The position numbers and the translations under genes were made by a program. Under the pieces are notes generated by a model that did not search any database, had not been told where the DNA came from, and was given only the letters and a program-made list of their open reading frames with translations. Positions 11,887 to 22,354 of a stretch of 64,000 bases of DNA are shown here, one piece after another; position 1 is the first letter of the stretch; every line of letters starts with the position of its first letter. Origin of the DNA: Ochotona curzoniae (Eukaryota > Chordata > Mammalia > Lagomorpha > Ochotonidae); assembly GCF_017591425.1 (NCBI RefSeq), contig NW_024466607.1, forward strand, positions 11,788,501 to 11,852,500, given 5' to 3'.

Positions 11887-13810
11887 GGAGAGGGGGAGGG
11901 GAGCGTGGCCCCACACTCTTCCCTCGCCAACCTATCCTCCCCCCCCCTCTGTTGCACTCTGTCCCCATCACTGTCCGTCCCCTCCTGAGCTCCACACATC
12001 AGCCTCGTGCCTAAGGGGGTGGAGAGTGGGGACTACTCTGTTAAAAAAAAAAAAAGAAACAAAACGCAACATGTACATAGGACTCGGGCACCTCGCCCCT
12101 GCCCCACCTCCTCGGGTCCGCAAGGCACCCCTGCCCTGTCCATCCAGAACCTTGCCTGGATGGAGGCGCCTTTCTTCCGTCTACTTTCCTCTTGAGAAAC
12201 GCAGAAACTCCCCATGTGTTCTTATCCCATGGATAGGAAGCCAGGGAGTTGTGGGGCTGACTGCTCCCCTGGTACACTCAAGGTCATAGTGCATTGCCGC
12301 CTCATTTTCCCTGGCCTTGGCCACACCATGCTTGACCACCTGCCGTTGATGTCACCTTGCACCGTGGGAGAGATGTTCTTCCGTGGTGAGGAGGAGGGGC
12401 AGCCCGGCTTCTCCCAGAGCCGCCCCGCTCTGCTCCCGGTGGACAAGCATGTCCCTGCTGAGCCGTCAGCTCAGGCGTGTGACGGGGGCCGGGGGGGGGG
12501 GGGGCGCCTGCAGCAGCCCACCGTGCAGTCTGCGTCGCCACTCGTTTCTTCTCTGTGTGTCCACACGCAGGGAGGTCACGGTACTGGCCAGCATGCGTTC
12601 TCTCCGTGGTTTTGTGATATCAAGGAAACGTATCCTAAATCCCCCGCCCCACTCCAGGGCCCTGGTGTTACAACACGATTGATTTAAGAGCAGAGCCCAA
12701 GACAGCTTTTCTGGTAAGAAGAGAAGGAGTAGCAGCAGGGACCAGCTGAGGGAAGGACCACACGGATGGTTAACAACAAACCCACGCAAGGTGGGGAGGA
12801 GACAGGAAGCTCTGGCCTCCTTACTCAGCTCCCCCGGCCAGTGTGGCTAGCCCTGGCGTGGTCTTGCCTCCACTGTGCACATGTTTCCTCTGGCTTTGGA
12901 TGGGGGGGGTCACAATCAGGTGTTTCCTTTCTGCCAACGTCCCCTCCCCTCCAGCAGCCCTATTGCCCCCTGTGCCACTCCCTGCGCTGAGGGAAAGATG
13001 GAGGTGCTGGTGGACCACAAACCACGGGCGAGCCAGGTAGCCCTGGCCTCCTGTCATTGTCACTGATGTTGTCTTGAATTTTTATTTATTATTCGCGTGT
13101 GCTGTTTTTCTGTCGTTGTTTTATGATTTTTTTAAACACCCTCTTGCCTTCCAGCTCTGGTCACTGTGGGCCTGTGGCCTTGCAATCCAAGAAGAGATTT
13201 CTTTCTTTGAATCAGCACTGCATTGTGTGCCATGGGGTCCCGTGACCGGATTCTTAGAGAAGGAACACATCCTCTTAAGCCAGTGAGATTGTCACTTTGT
13301 GTCCCCACCCCCCTGATGTGTCCTGCCGTTGAGTGGGGACATTGTATGTCCGCTAAGCATACTGTGAGAGAAGGCCCCAGGAAGCCAGCTTCAGGCCACG
13401 ATTTCAAACTTAATTTATTCTCCAAACACAAGAGTAGGGTTTTTCTTTGTTTTTGTTTTTTTTTTAAAGATTATGTCCTCAGCTGTCCCCACTGTCATAT
13501 GCTCACTGCAAGGAACTCGGCTCCCTCTATTTGAATGTATTTCGGAGCAGCAGGTGGAATGACAAAAGAATGTGAAAACCAGGCACTGAATGGACCACTC
13601 CACATAGCATGGCCGCGGCCAGAACTACCAGCCAGTGTGAATGCAGACCCGGCGGCCCAGAGGCCGTGGTGTTTAGCATGGGCGACAAGCACAACGAGAG
13701 AGCGCGTTGTGCGACCACTCCCAGGAAGAGTGTGGTGATGCATCCGACATCCACAACAGAAGTTTATTCACTGATGAGAACCAATAAAATAAATGATGGA
13801 AATCATGTTG
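11887..13810 (+). other. TRAK1: TRAK1 3'UTR
   Basis: Runs from the stop codon to about 15-20 nt past overlapping AATAAA signals at 13783-13793. It contains an A13 tract (about 12042-12054), a G14 run (about 12491-12504), a T-rich block at 13440-13468 and AT-rich stretches near 13080-13140. No SINE insertion was recognised. The 3' boundary is inferred from the signal only. Confidence 0.75.
13783..13793 (+). terminator. TRAK1: TRAK1 poly(A) signal (two overlapping AATAAA)
   Basis: AATAAAATAAA gives two overlapping canonical hexamers (13783-13788 and 13788-13793). They are followed by GT-rich sequence (GTTGGTATTGTGATTGGTGG) about 15-35 nt downstream, the usual cleavage-stimulation layout. Confidence 0.8.
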
Positions 13811-14911
13811 GTATTGTGATTGGTGGTTTGCTAGCTTCCGTTCAAGAAGAAAGCTTGGAGGGAAAAGGAATGTAAGAGTACATTCGGAACCAGATCTGTG
13901 TGGTCGGAACAGGATCTCCTTTGCACCGCTGTGTCCTCCACCATATGTGAAAGCCCACTGGGAGAACACACCAGGGGTCTTTAAGAAGTCTGTGGCCAGT
14001 GCATGTCACAAGAACACTGTGCATGAATTTAAAGCAAAAGCAAAACAAAACAAAAACAAAAACAACCCTGTGAACCCAAATGGACTTAGATCAAAAACCC
14101 TCCTTTTTCCATGAACTTTGAGAAGTCTGCTTTGAACAGGTCCCCCACAGAAAGTCACCAGCCCCAGTCTGTTACCAAAGAACCCATAGACGGACAGCTT
14201 CCCGTCTGTGCACATCTGGGGAGTCTCTCCCAGACGCATGTTGTCCAGTTGTCTTCCATAATACAGAGGCGGAGGTCGACCAGATGGGCACTCGTAGCAA
14301 CATGAAATGATGCAAAGCCAACACAATGGTAGGTTGTGCCACAGTTTGGGAGTGGAGTGACAGGCACACCACTTGGTTCTCTTTAGGGGACGCCGTGGTT
14401 TTTTTAACCTCTGAAATAGAAACAGTAAATTGTCACATAGCTAATTCCACCCAAGCTGTGTCCCTCCCCAAGTGTAATTGAAGTGAAGGCGGGGAGTCCT
14501 GCACAAGAGTAAGCCAGAACTATGCCCGGTGAGAAGAATGATGATGGCCCCAAGTGGGACAATACGGGCTTTGCAGAGAACTTAGGGCTGTCCGGGGAGA
14601 GGGGTGGGAAGGCGATTGAGCAGAGGGAGCAAAGCCCTTGGTGTGCTGGAGGGGCAAAGAGAAGAAGGCTCCTGGGGGTACTTGCTGGAGGGATAAAAGG
14701 AGTGCCACCACGGAGCTCACCAAATAGTCTGTGGGGTCCTCATGCTATCCTGGAGATCTGGGGCATGAGGCATGTGGGGAGGAAGAGCCATGCTGAATTC
14801 ACACCTCAGCTGGACGCTCTACAAAAGAATTCCTGTTGAGACAGATAAAAATGAAGCCAAAATTTTTGTGTGCTGAAGCTCAGCGTAACCTGCGGAAAGG
14901 ACTTTCCATCG

Positions 14912-14925
14912 CCACTAGGGGGCGC
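14912..14925 (+). promoter_or_regulatory. Predicted CTCF binding site (forward)
   Basis: CCACTAGGGGGCGC matches every position of the core consensus CCASYAGRKGGC. It lies between two convergent genes, a typical place for a domain-boundary site. Motif match only; occupancy is unknown. Confidence 0.65.
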
Positions 14926-16110
14926 CTGGAGACTGCAGAAGACCTGAAGGTATGGTCCAGGAGGCAGCTCAGGTGGGTGTGTGCGCGTTAGTCCAGATCT
15001 TCCAGTTGCCGCCCCTAAACCTCAACCCACCCACCACCACCACCACAGGTGGTCTTCTGGTGCGCAAGGAGTTTGTGTGGGGTTCGAAGCGGCAGGCCAG
15101 GCTCTACCACTCCGGAGCATTGCAGTGCTTCCACAACAGCCCCAGGATGCTGGACCCCCAAGAACGTCTTTGATCATGGGGTAGTCCTTCCATTCCACTC
15201 TCATCTTCAGAGGGCTTGAGTGGCTCCCTCATTCGGGTCTTGGGTCCCTATGCTGGCAGCTCCAGACTCAGGCCCAGCCCCTTGGAAAGCTGGCAAGGCC
15301 TGTGAAATGGTTCTGATATAGTTGTGAGTTCCTGCATGGGGGTGGGAGGGTGGGGATCAGGGGTGGCCCCTTGGGGGAAGTCGTGGAGGCATGGTCCTAG
15401 TTCTCCAGGGACCCGCACGGGACTTGGGGTCTGGAGGAAGAGGAGACCAGCATACAGACCCTGTGACCACACTCAAGAAACACAGGGAAGTGTTTTAAAC
15501 GTAGTTAGCAAAACATTTTCTGTATCTTTGTTGCATGCGTCCCTTCTTTTAAAATCAACCCACTCCCTTTTTAATGTTTTAATTATTATTATGTTCTTAC
15601 AGTGTTGTTCTTGCCTATTTTCTGGAAACAGCAGAGAGCCGCTGCCAGCATGTTCTGCTTGTCCCGCGTGCTGCAGCCTGCGCCCTGTGACGCCAACGCA
15701 CAGCGCTGCAAAGGCGGACCATGTGCCACGTGAAGGGCAGACGCCCAAGGTTCAGGCTGACCTGCAACAACCTTGGGGTGGGAGGTGGGACAGGATCGGG
15801 GAGAGCTGCTCCTTGCAGGAAGGGGAAGCAAGAGAGGGCTGGGGACCTCCAGGAGCAGGATACCCCCACCCCCAGGAGGGTTCCGGGAGCTGCCTAGCTG
15901 GCTGCTGGTGAGAGGTGGCCCTGACTACGGCAGATAATTCAGAGCAGGAACAGACCCAAACACAGCACTCTGATGCTTTCAGAACCCAGAGGAAGTGAAC
16001 AAGGTCACAATTCTTTGTGCCTTTTTAAGCAATAATTTGAAGATACTGGAGCAAAATAATAGTCAAGAAGCAAGGAAAAAGGAGGGGTGGGTTTTGTTTG
16101 CTTTTTGTTT

Positions 16111-16395
16111 TTACTGGAAAAGATAGGTTTACAGAGAGGAGGAGAGATGGAAAGATCTTCTATTAGTTCAGTCCCCAAATGGCAGCAACAGCCAGAGCTG
16201 AAATGAGCTGATCTTAAGCCAGGAGCCTCCTCTGGGTCTTTCACATGGGTGCAGGGTCCCTAGGCTTAGGGCCGTACTCCACTGCTTTCTCAGGCCACAA
16301 GCAGGTAGCTGGATGGAAAGTGGAGCAACCAGCGCCCATATGGGATGCTGGTGCTTGCAGGTGGAGGATTAGTCCATTGAGCCATGGTGCCGGCC
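16111..16395 (-). mobile_element. Lagomorph C-SINE, antisense, diverged
   Basis: The reverse complement starts GGCCGGCACCATGGCTCAAT, the tRNA-derived head, followed by the CCATATGGGCGCTGGTTG, TCCACTTTCCATCCAGCTACCTGCTT and GGACTGAACTAATAG parts of the C repeat. This is the copy nearest CCK on the 3' side. Confidence 0.85.
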
Positions 16396-17954
16396 TCAAC
16401 GAACAGGGTACAGTTGTTAAAGAACCTAGAAGGAATATCTTTCTCCCATCTGAGACCGGCAGTGCAAAGGTGCCATCTGCACTTGGCAGGCTGGATAACA
16501 GTCTGCTCCCAATAGTGGACACAGGTGTCACCTCCACATTTGGGGAAAGCTGATCCTGTGTGCTATCAGGCTGCCAGTCAGGTGGAGCCCTGGGCTGTCT
16601 CCAGTCAGGGCAGACCACGTGTCCCCCATCCGGGAGTCTGAGCCATCAAATCGAGAGCCATCGCAGGGCTGGCAGACAATGGTGGGTGTGTCCGCCTAGC
16701 AGGGAATTCACCCCAGAGAGTGCCACGGGCTCCGCCACCAAGTTACTGCATGAGTGTGGCCCACAGTGTGGGCGTGGGGCTGTTTGTTGGCCGAGAGTGG
16801 TAGCTATCCCTCTTTCCGGCTTCTGAATTCTAGCGGAGATGTTTTGAGCCGCTTTCATGGGCAGCGCTGAGAGGGCCATGGTTGGGGCGCAGGTCCTACA
16901 CTAGAGAGGTTCTTGGAGAGAAGGGTGAGGGTGGGAAGGGACGAGGTGGAGCAGGCCATGGCTTTCTGACAGCATGGGAGTTCCTAGGCCGCCTGGAAGC
17001 CGTGTGGCTGCAGGAGTGTGACGTGGTCCACGCAGAGGGGCTGAGAAGATCCAGGTCCTGATGGTATGGTATCCAGGGATACTGCCGTGTGAGGGTGGCT
17101 GGGCTGATCCAGCGGTGGCGTTGATAGTACTACGGGAGAACAGGGCTTTGCTCCCTGCCTCCTTTTCCCACGCAGGAAGTTCCAGCAGGTTCTGCCAACA
17201 CCCCCTGCCTTTCAGTGCCCTGCTCTGCAGCCACGGCATCCAGGCTGAGTCTCCCAGCTCCTTCTCTGCCAGACACATGCTCTGTGTCCCCGCCTCTGGA
17301 AGTGCCGAAAACATCGGAGCCATCATGAGATGTGTGTGCACGGCCGGCCTCTGCCCTGAGCTGGAGTTTGCTCTGGGGGAGCAGAGTCAGGATGGGCTTA
17401 CAGGCTTGGGGGCAGTTTCCTAAGCCCAGGCACCTGGGCTCTTTATGCAGTGTCCTGCACCCCCCCCCCAAACAGAGGGCCAACAGGTGGACTGGCCCCA
17501 GGCTGTGCGCAGCATGGACCCACTGCGAGACACAGTGGGGCTCCCAGCCCAGACTGGCTGAACCAGGATTGAATTGGTAGAGGTTCCACTGGTCCAGGGC
17601 CCTCAAGTGCTCTAATGTGTAACTCTTGCTAGCTGGGGGCATGCGGGCAATGGAGGGACCAGAACTTCTGTGCTATGGGGTCATGGAACAACCATGTGTG
17701 TGCCAGACCCTCACTTGGGCCTGCTCACTGCAAGGCCAAGAGAACCCCCAAAGAAACCCCCCTATATGGGGAAGGTGACATTGAAGGCAAAGGTGGCCAT
17801 ACTGGGACCTGGGCCCTTTGACTGGCTCTATTATCTGCAGCATGAACACAGAGCCCACACCTGGACCCCACATTTCTTAAGAATGTTCTGGAACTGTCCG
17901 TCGTGGGGACCTGTCCCTGGGCACCAGATACCCAGCTTCCCACATCAGCACACA

Positions 17955-18252
17955 CAGACTGAGGAAGCAATCACTTTAATAGCATCATGACACCTTGGGA
18001 TAGGGAGTCACAGGCGAAGGAAATATGGGTCTTCCATTTGCACAATTTTGAGGCTGGCGGGGCGGTTGTGGGTGGGGGCGGGTAAGAGAGAGGGCACTCA
18101 CTGGACAATTTACAGACTTTCCCACATTGAGAACTTAATGCCTAGGGTTGCAAAATGCCAAGACACCGAAATAAGAGTGTGGCTGTTTTCTCATCCCGTG
18201 CCTTCCAGGTCAGGCGGCTGTTTCCTGTCGGGCTGAGGGCGACCACCTGCTC
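17955..18252 (-). other. CCK: CCK 3'UTR
   Basis: From the stop codon TAG (18255-18253) to about 20 nt past ATTAAA (17980-17975), roughly 300 nt. The + strand here has a G-quadruplex-like run at 18059-18082, so the mRNA is C-rich there. The exact cleavage site is inferred. Confidence 0.75.
17975..17980 (-). terminator. CCK: CCK poly(A) signal ATTAAA
   Basis: TTTAAT on the + strand, i.e. ATTAAA in the CCK direction (GCTATTAAAGTGATTGCTTCC). It lies about 275 nt after the stop. It is the commonest variant hexamer and the only good candidate close to the stop. Confidence 0.75.
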
Positions 18253-18386
18253 CTACGAGGGGTATTCATACTCCTCGGCACTGCGCCGGCCAAAATCCAT
18301 CCAGCCCATGTAGTCCCGGTCACTTATCCTATGGCTGGGATCCAGGCTCTGCAGGTTCTTGATGGCAGAGATGCGGCCAGCAGGAG
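18253..18386 (-). CDS. CCK: CCK exon 3: bioactive cholecystokinin peptides
   Basis: The acceptor CTCGTAG precedes CTCCTGCTGG. The first codon is split with exon 2 (G|CT = Ala73). It encodes residues 73-116: [20 protein letters not shown], then [12 protein letters not shown], the amidation and cleavage signal GRR, and the flanking peptide SAEEYEYPS. The CCK-8 core DYMGWMDF is residues 97-104. Gly105 donates the C-terminal amide and Arg106-Arg107 is the convertase site. Tyr98 is the sulfated tyrosine needed for CCK1-receptor potency; Tyr112 and Tyr114 sit in the acidic context of the sulfated tail. Monobasic sites give CCK-12 (after Arg92), CCK-22 (after Lys82) and CCK-33 (from Arg72, where human has Lys). 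The processing map is established family knowledge; the residues are seen here. Confidence 0.98.
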
Positions 18387-18478
18387 CTACGAGGGGTGGG
18401 GAGGAAGGCACAGGGCCGTGTGAGCTGAGAACGGTGCCAGCTGCATGTGTGAGGGGGACTCTGGGAAACTGGGCAATA

Positions 18479-18479
<1 letters not shown>

Positions 18480-18510
<31 letters not shown>
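18480..18510 (+). repeat. (CA)n microsatellite in CCK intron 2
   Basis: About 15 perfect CA units, only about 95 bp from the exon 3 acceptor on the intron side. Confidence 0.97.
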
Positions 18511-18512
<2 letters not shown>

Positions 18513-20804
18513 CTTACAGGTAGGAAGATCTCAAGCATGCAGAAATGCAGGACTGAGTAACTGCACAGAGGGCAGTAGTTGCTGGTGCGAGAGATGTTAT
18601 ATTTTCAAAGTGGTTCTGTGGGCTCCTCTGCCCAGTTCCGCACATGGGGTGAGGTGCCCGAATGTTTCATTGCCTCGCTACCCCCCGAGGCGGGTACCTC
18701 TCAGCAAATCCCCCAGCAACAGCCAGCTGACCAGCAAGCAGCCTCAGTTGCTGCCGGGGATGCTGTGGGCAGCCGTGGGCACTGCATTTACCACACCCTT
18801 GCCTGTCTCTCCTGACATGCCCGGGGATGGCACTGGCTTACCAATCAGTCATTTGTGGCCCGAGACAAGAGGGCCAGGCCAGTCTCCTTTAGACTAAATC
18901 CCAGAATGGCCTGGGGTGTGGAGTGGCTTCTGGGTCCTCCGGAGAGCTCAGGGCTTAGATAGGCTCTCAGTGGTGCTGCTGTCTTTGTACAAGATACATA
19001 AAAGCTATCCACTCTTCCCCAGCCCTGGCTTACACACACACACTACGGGCATACTAATACAGAGCGAGGCTGCTCTGAAACAACACAGGTCTAGCATTGA
19101 GCTTTGGGCACAAAAGCCACAAGGCCCCTACATGCCTTCCCAATGCCCTATGCTAGAACCTGCAGCTACTCCTCTGGGCACTGAGCAGTCTGCAGACAGT
19201 TCCCAGTGAAACACCTCCCCTCAAGCACTGCTAAAGAGTGTGTTGCCTTGTTTAGGACCTTCAAGCGTAACAGCCCAGACCAAAGGCCATCTGAAAATGC
19301 GCAGATTCCTCAAAGAGACTATGCAATAATGAAGTGCGAAAATGGTCACTCCAGATTCACAGGCGCTAAACCAAAGTGTGTGACCGTTTTCTGGCTAGCA
19401 CACGCTTCAGATATGGACAGCTCCATTGCCCAGGGCCTGCCATGCCCATCTGGGTTGGTTTGGCAGCATGGACTGGGGGCATAGAGAGAAGGGCTGTTGG
19501 GAAGAGGGACCGAGCATCACTTTGCAGGATCTGTGCTGTAGTTACTGGCTCTACTGCTTTGTGGCTCCTTCCTGAGGCTGGGGAGAAGGGTCCTGGATCC
19601 GGGAGGCTCATGGCTCTGTGAGAACCCTAGGCTATTTCAGACTGCTAGTAGATGCAACTCCCATGGGGGGGGGGCAGCTACTGAATTACTTGACAATCTG
19701 CAGGAACCCAAAAGACTTTCGGATTTTCCCTGTTATCTAAGGATTTCCTTAGGAGGGCAGAGAACGTAGTGACTGGTGGGGGAGGGGGTGTAGAAGGGTT
19801 AGTTTCTCAGAGATGAAAAAAGTATAGCAAACGGTCAGAAAGTTTTATAGTCTCACATACTGAAATATTGTGTTGTACCTCCAAAATGTGGATGCTTAGT
19901 ATCTGTTCATTAAAACAGTGTTAAAAGTCCTTAAGACAATAGAAAAACTAGCTTGATCTTAGCACTGCAGACTGTATGTGTAATGAGTTGTTATACTATG
20001 CCCCTTAAACACGTACACACCCAAGGGTCATACCAGCTCCACCTGCAGAGGAGTCTCGGGGAGTTTCTGGGGAACCGAGCCCCTCACTGTCTTCCTCTCT
20101 GGTCAAGCCGTGAATTAAGGTTCACATCCATCACGGGCTGGCTAGGAGAGCAGCTCGAGGGCCACCCTTGCCTCCCCACAAACGTGTTGGATGTTGCCAG
20201 GGTCCAGCTCTGCTGGTGCGGGTTGGCCCACTGCCCCACAGCCCAGTTTACCATCAGTATCCTTGAAGATGAAGCTGCCAGGAAAAAAAAAAGGCTGCCA
20301 AGTCCAAAAATGGGGTTCATAAGGACAGTGAGAGCTAGGTGAGCCTCTCTCTCTGAACCCCATAATGAGCTGGAAAGGGCCGGAGGACCCCAGCCTCGTC
20401 TTCTCTTTGCAGATGGGACAGTCAGGTCCCTGGAGGCGACAGGAGCAGCTCAGCAGGGCAGCTGCTGACTCAATCTGCTCCCGGAGACGAACCTGAAGCT
20501 CAGGGAACTGGGACTCCTTCCTCTCCTGCTGCTGTGGGGACCACCTTTCCAGCCGCAACACGCCTACAACCCCTCCTGGGGCAACACTGGCAGTCATTGC
20601 CAAGGGCAACTCAGGCCTGCAACGACCCTGCTCCCCTGGGGCACACGAGTGGAAAGGGACAGTTAAGGGACACGGACTGCTGCCCACTCTGGACCTCTCC
20701 CAGCATTGGTCATTTCCTGCTAGAAGGTCTCTAGTGTCGGGAGCAGGGTGGCTTTCCAAGCACACTGCATGTATAGCAGAGGGATTTAGTATATCTGGGA
20801 GCCC

Positions 20805-20827
20805 TGTGTGTGTGTGTGTGTGTGTGT
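20805..20827 (+). repeat. (TG)n microsatellite in CCK intron 2
   Basis: About 11 TG units followed by TATG. Confidence 0.95.
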
Positions 20828-21129
20828 ATGGCAGGGGGAGGTGTTCTGTTATTACACCTGAATGTCTACCCAAGGCAGACTTAAATGGTAGCACTGTGCA
20901 AAGGTTAGCTCAGAGAGATGTTACAGCCCGTTAGCTTTCCTTGCTATGAAAGCTTCCGCGTTCCCTCTGCTTGCTGCCAAGGCTGTCCAGAAAGCCACAG
21001 GGTGCTCTGTGGTGTAACTTGGGGAGTGAACAGTGGGCAAGGGAGGGGACCTGTCAGTTGAACTCATCTTTTGCTCCCTCCTGACTTACACTGGGAGCCA
21101 GGAGCAGGTGCAGTGGGTGGGATCCTTAC

Positions 21130-21346
21130 CTCTCCTGGCCTGCTGGATGTACCTGGCCAGCAGAGCACCCAGGTGTGCTCGGGACTCGCCTGCATCGGTC
21201 TTCTGCACAGCCCTCACGTGCCTCCGGGGTGCCTCCTCTGCCCGCTGCACCCCAGAACTGGCGGGATCATCAGGGGGCACAGCCTGCGTCAGCATGCTGG
21301 CTGCCAGCACCGCCATCAGCACGTACAGGCTCACGCTGCTATTCAT
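21130..21346 (-). CDS. CCK: CCK exon 2: signal peptide and pro-region
   Basis: The exon starts at 21348 after TTCGCAG, only two bases before the ATG, and ends one base into codon 73 at the GTAAGG donor. It encodes residues 1-72, beginning MNSSVSLYVLMAVLAASMLT, a hydrophobic signal peptide of about 20 residues. The pro-region QAVPPDDPASSGVQRAEEAP and then RRHVRAVQKTDAGESRAHLG, ALLARYIQQARR follow. The first Met in frame after the acceptor is used; an open frame upstream of it (to 21565) is intron. The total precursor is 116 residues; human CCK has 115, and the difference fits an extra Ala in TDAGESR. CCK is a secreted gut hormone of duodenal I-cells and a brain neuropeptide. The symbol is certain from exon 3. 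Confidence 0.97.
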
Positions 21347-21348
21347 GG

Positions 21349-22184
21349 CTGCGAAGAGCAAAGGGCGGTGAGGCAGGGGTGGGGAGGTGTGAAGGCTGGC
21401 CATCCAAGAGCGGACACTGCCCCACACCAAGGCCGGCCGGGAGCAGAGCTCCAACTCAGGGATGACACCCGGATGACTTCTCTCTTTCCCTAAAGTTGGA
21501 GGGAGTGTTTGTAGAGCCACTCTCTTCCGAGAAAGCACAAAGGAAAAGAGCATCCAAATACCCACAGGGGAAGATTTCCGTGAGAGAAATGAGACCCTTG
21601 AAGCAAGCCTTTCCCGATGGCTGTGAAGCTTTCAATACGGAGAAAAGACAGGTACCCTCTAAAACACTGGACCAAGCAAAGGCCATATGCACCAAGCATC
21701 CCCAAGCTGTGGGAACTGGCACTAAACCTAGGCAAGGTCTGAAACATCCAAGAGTAACCATTCAGCTCTCACTGCATTTAGATTCCCTAGCAGAACAAAA
21801 TACCGGAGCACTTTACCCCGGAAACTGCATTTCTCCCCATCAGTCCCTTGTATTTAGAACACACATTTAAACAGTAAAACTGCTTGGTGTTCTATCTGGC
21901 AAGATTGCAAAGTGCGCCGGACACCGGATAACCGACCAGGGAATCCCAGCGTGCGCCCAACTCCTGGCACCCGGCTCTCACAGCATCGCCCGTAGAAGGG
22001 AAGGGCGCGGAAGCGCGCGCCCGGGTCCCCAAGGCAGCTCAGCCCTCCCAACCCGGGGGCTGAGATCTTGTGCTCTGTCGGAGGAAAGACGCATAAAACA
22101 GAAAACAAACAAACAAAAACCGGAAAGAGGTGCGAAACCAAGAACCCGGACACCTACAGGTCCGCGGGCGAGGTGGGTGCTTAC
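21349..22184 (-). other. CCK: CCK intron 1 (0.84 kb)
   Basis: Donor CCCAG|GTAAGCAC (GT at 22184-22183) and acceptor TTTGCTCTTCGCAG. It separates the non-coding exon 1 from the ATG, as in other mammalian CCK genes. Its 5' third is CpG-rich. Confidence 0.88.
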
Positions 22185-22252
22185 CTGGGGTTGAGCGCGT
22201 AGCACACAGGGTCAGCGAGTGCCGCGGAGCAGCCCAGCGCCCCAGCCAAGTT
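22185..22252 (-). other. CCK: CCK exon 1 (non-coding 5'UTR)
   Basis: The 3' limit is the clear GTAAGCAC donor. The transcription start is inferred at about 22250-22254, 25-30 nt downstream of the TATA-like box at 22285-22278. It contains no ATG in the CCK direction, so the exon 2 ATG is the first. Confidence 0.75.
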
Positions 22253-22277
22253 CAGGGTAGGCGGGCGACGGATGCTT

Positions 22278-22285
22278 CTTAAATA
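22278..22285 (-). promoter_or_regulatory. CCK: CCK TATA-like box
   Basis: Reads TATTTAAG on the - strand (GGGGGCTATTTAAGAAGC), immediately downstream of a GC box and about 95 nt upstream of the exon 1 donor. Confidence 0.8.
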
Positions 22286-22286
22286 G

Positions 22287-22294
22287 CCCCCGCC
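22287..22294 (-). promoter_or_regulatory. CCK: CCK proximal GC box (Sp1-type)
   Basis: GGCGGGGG on the - strand directly upstream of the TATA-like box, at about -35 to -42 from the inferred start. The mammalian CCK promoter has a described Sp1 element at this position. Confidence 0.7.
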
Positions 22295-22328
22295 TGGCGC
22301 GGTGGGCCAGTCATTTGTTTGCCCAGTG

Positions 22329-22336
22329 CTGACGCA
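22329..22336 (-). promoter_or_regulatory. CCK: CCK CRE/TRE element
   Basis: TGCGTCAG on the - strand at about -80, the known combined CRE/TRE of the CCK promoter that binds CREB/AP-1 and makes the gene respond to cAMP and growth-factor signalling. The sequence is seen; its function is from the literature on other mammals. Confidence 0.8.
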
Positions 22337-22348
22337 CGCCTCCGGCTG

Positions 22349-22354
22349 CACGTG
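22349..22354 (-). promoter_or_regulatory. CCK: CCK E-box
   Basis: Palindromic CACGTG at about -100, just upstream of the CRE. The conserved CCK promoter has an E-box here that binds USF-type bHLH-ZIP factors. Confidence 0.75.

Larger units (their letters stand above)
13811..17954. other. Tail-to-tail intergenic spacer between TRAK1 and CCK
   Basis: About 4.1 kb between the two inferred 3' ends. It contains an A-rich (AAAAC)n-like stretch at about 14033-14065, a CTCF motif at 14912, an AT-rich block at about 15530-15600 and one antisense C-SINE. Nothing else recognised. Confidence 0.75.
18387..21129 (-). other. CCK: CCK intron 2 (2.7 kb)
   Basis: Donor G|GTAAGG (GT at 21129-21128) and acceptor CTCGTAG (18388-18387). 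It carries a (CA)n microsatellite right after exon 3 at 18480-18510, a second (TG)n at 20805-20827, and an AT-richer centre near 19790-19960. No retroelement was recognised in it. Confidence 0.9.

Noticed and set aside
11332..11999. Long antisense frames over the TRAK1 last exon
   Set aside because: Shadows of a GC-rich coding exon.
20142..20894. 250-codon open frame on the - strand inside CCK intron 2
   Set aside because: It crosses a (CA)n microsatellite, has no signal or domain, and lies wholly inside a well-supported intron.
21347..21565. 73 extra N-terminal codons in frame with CCK
   Set aside because: The acceptor at 21349-21350 and the classical MNSSVS signal peptide place the start at 21346; the upstream codons are intron 1.
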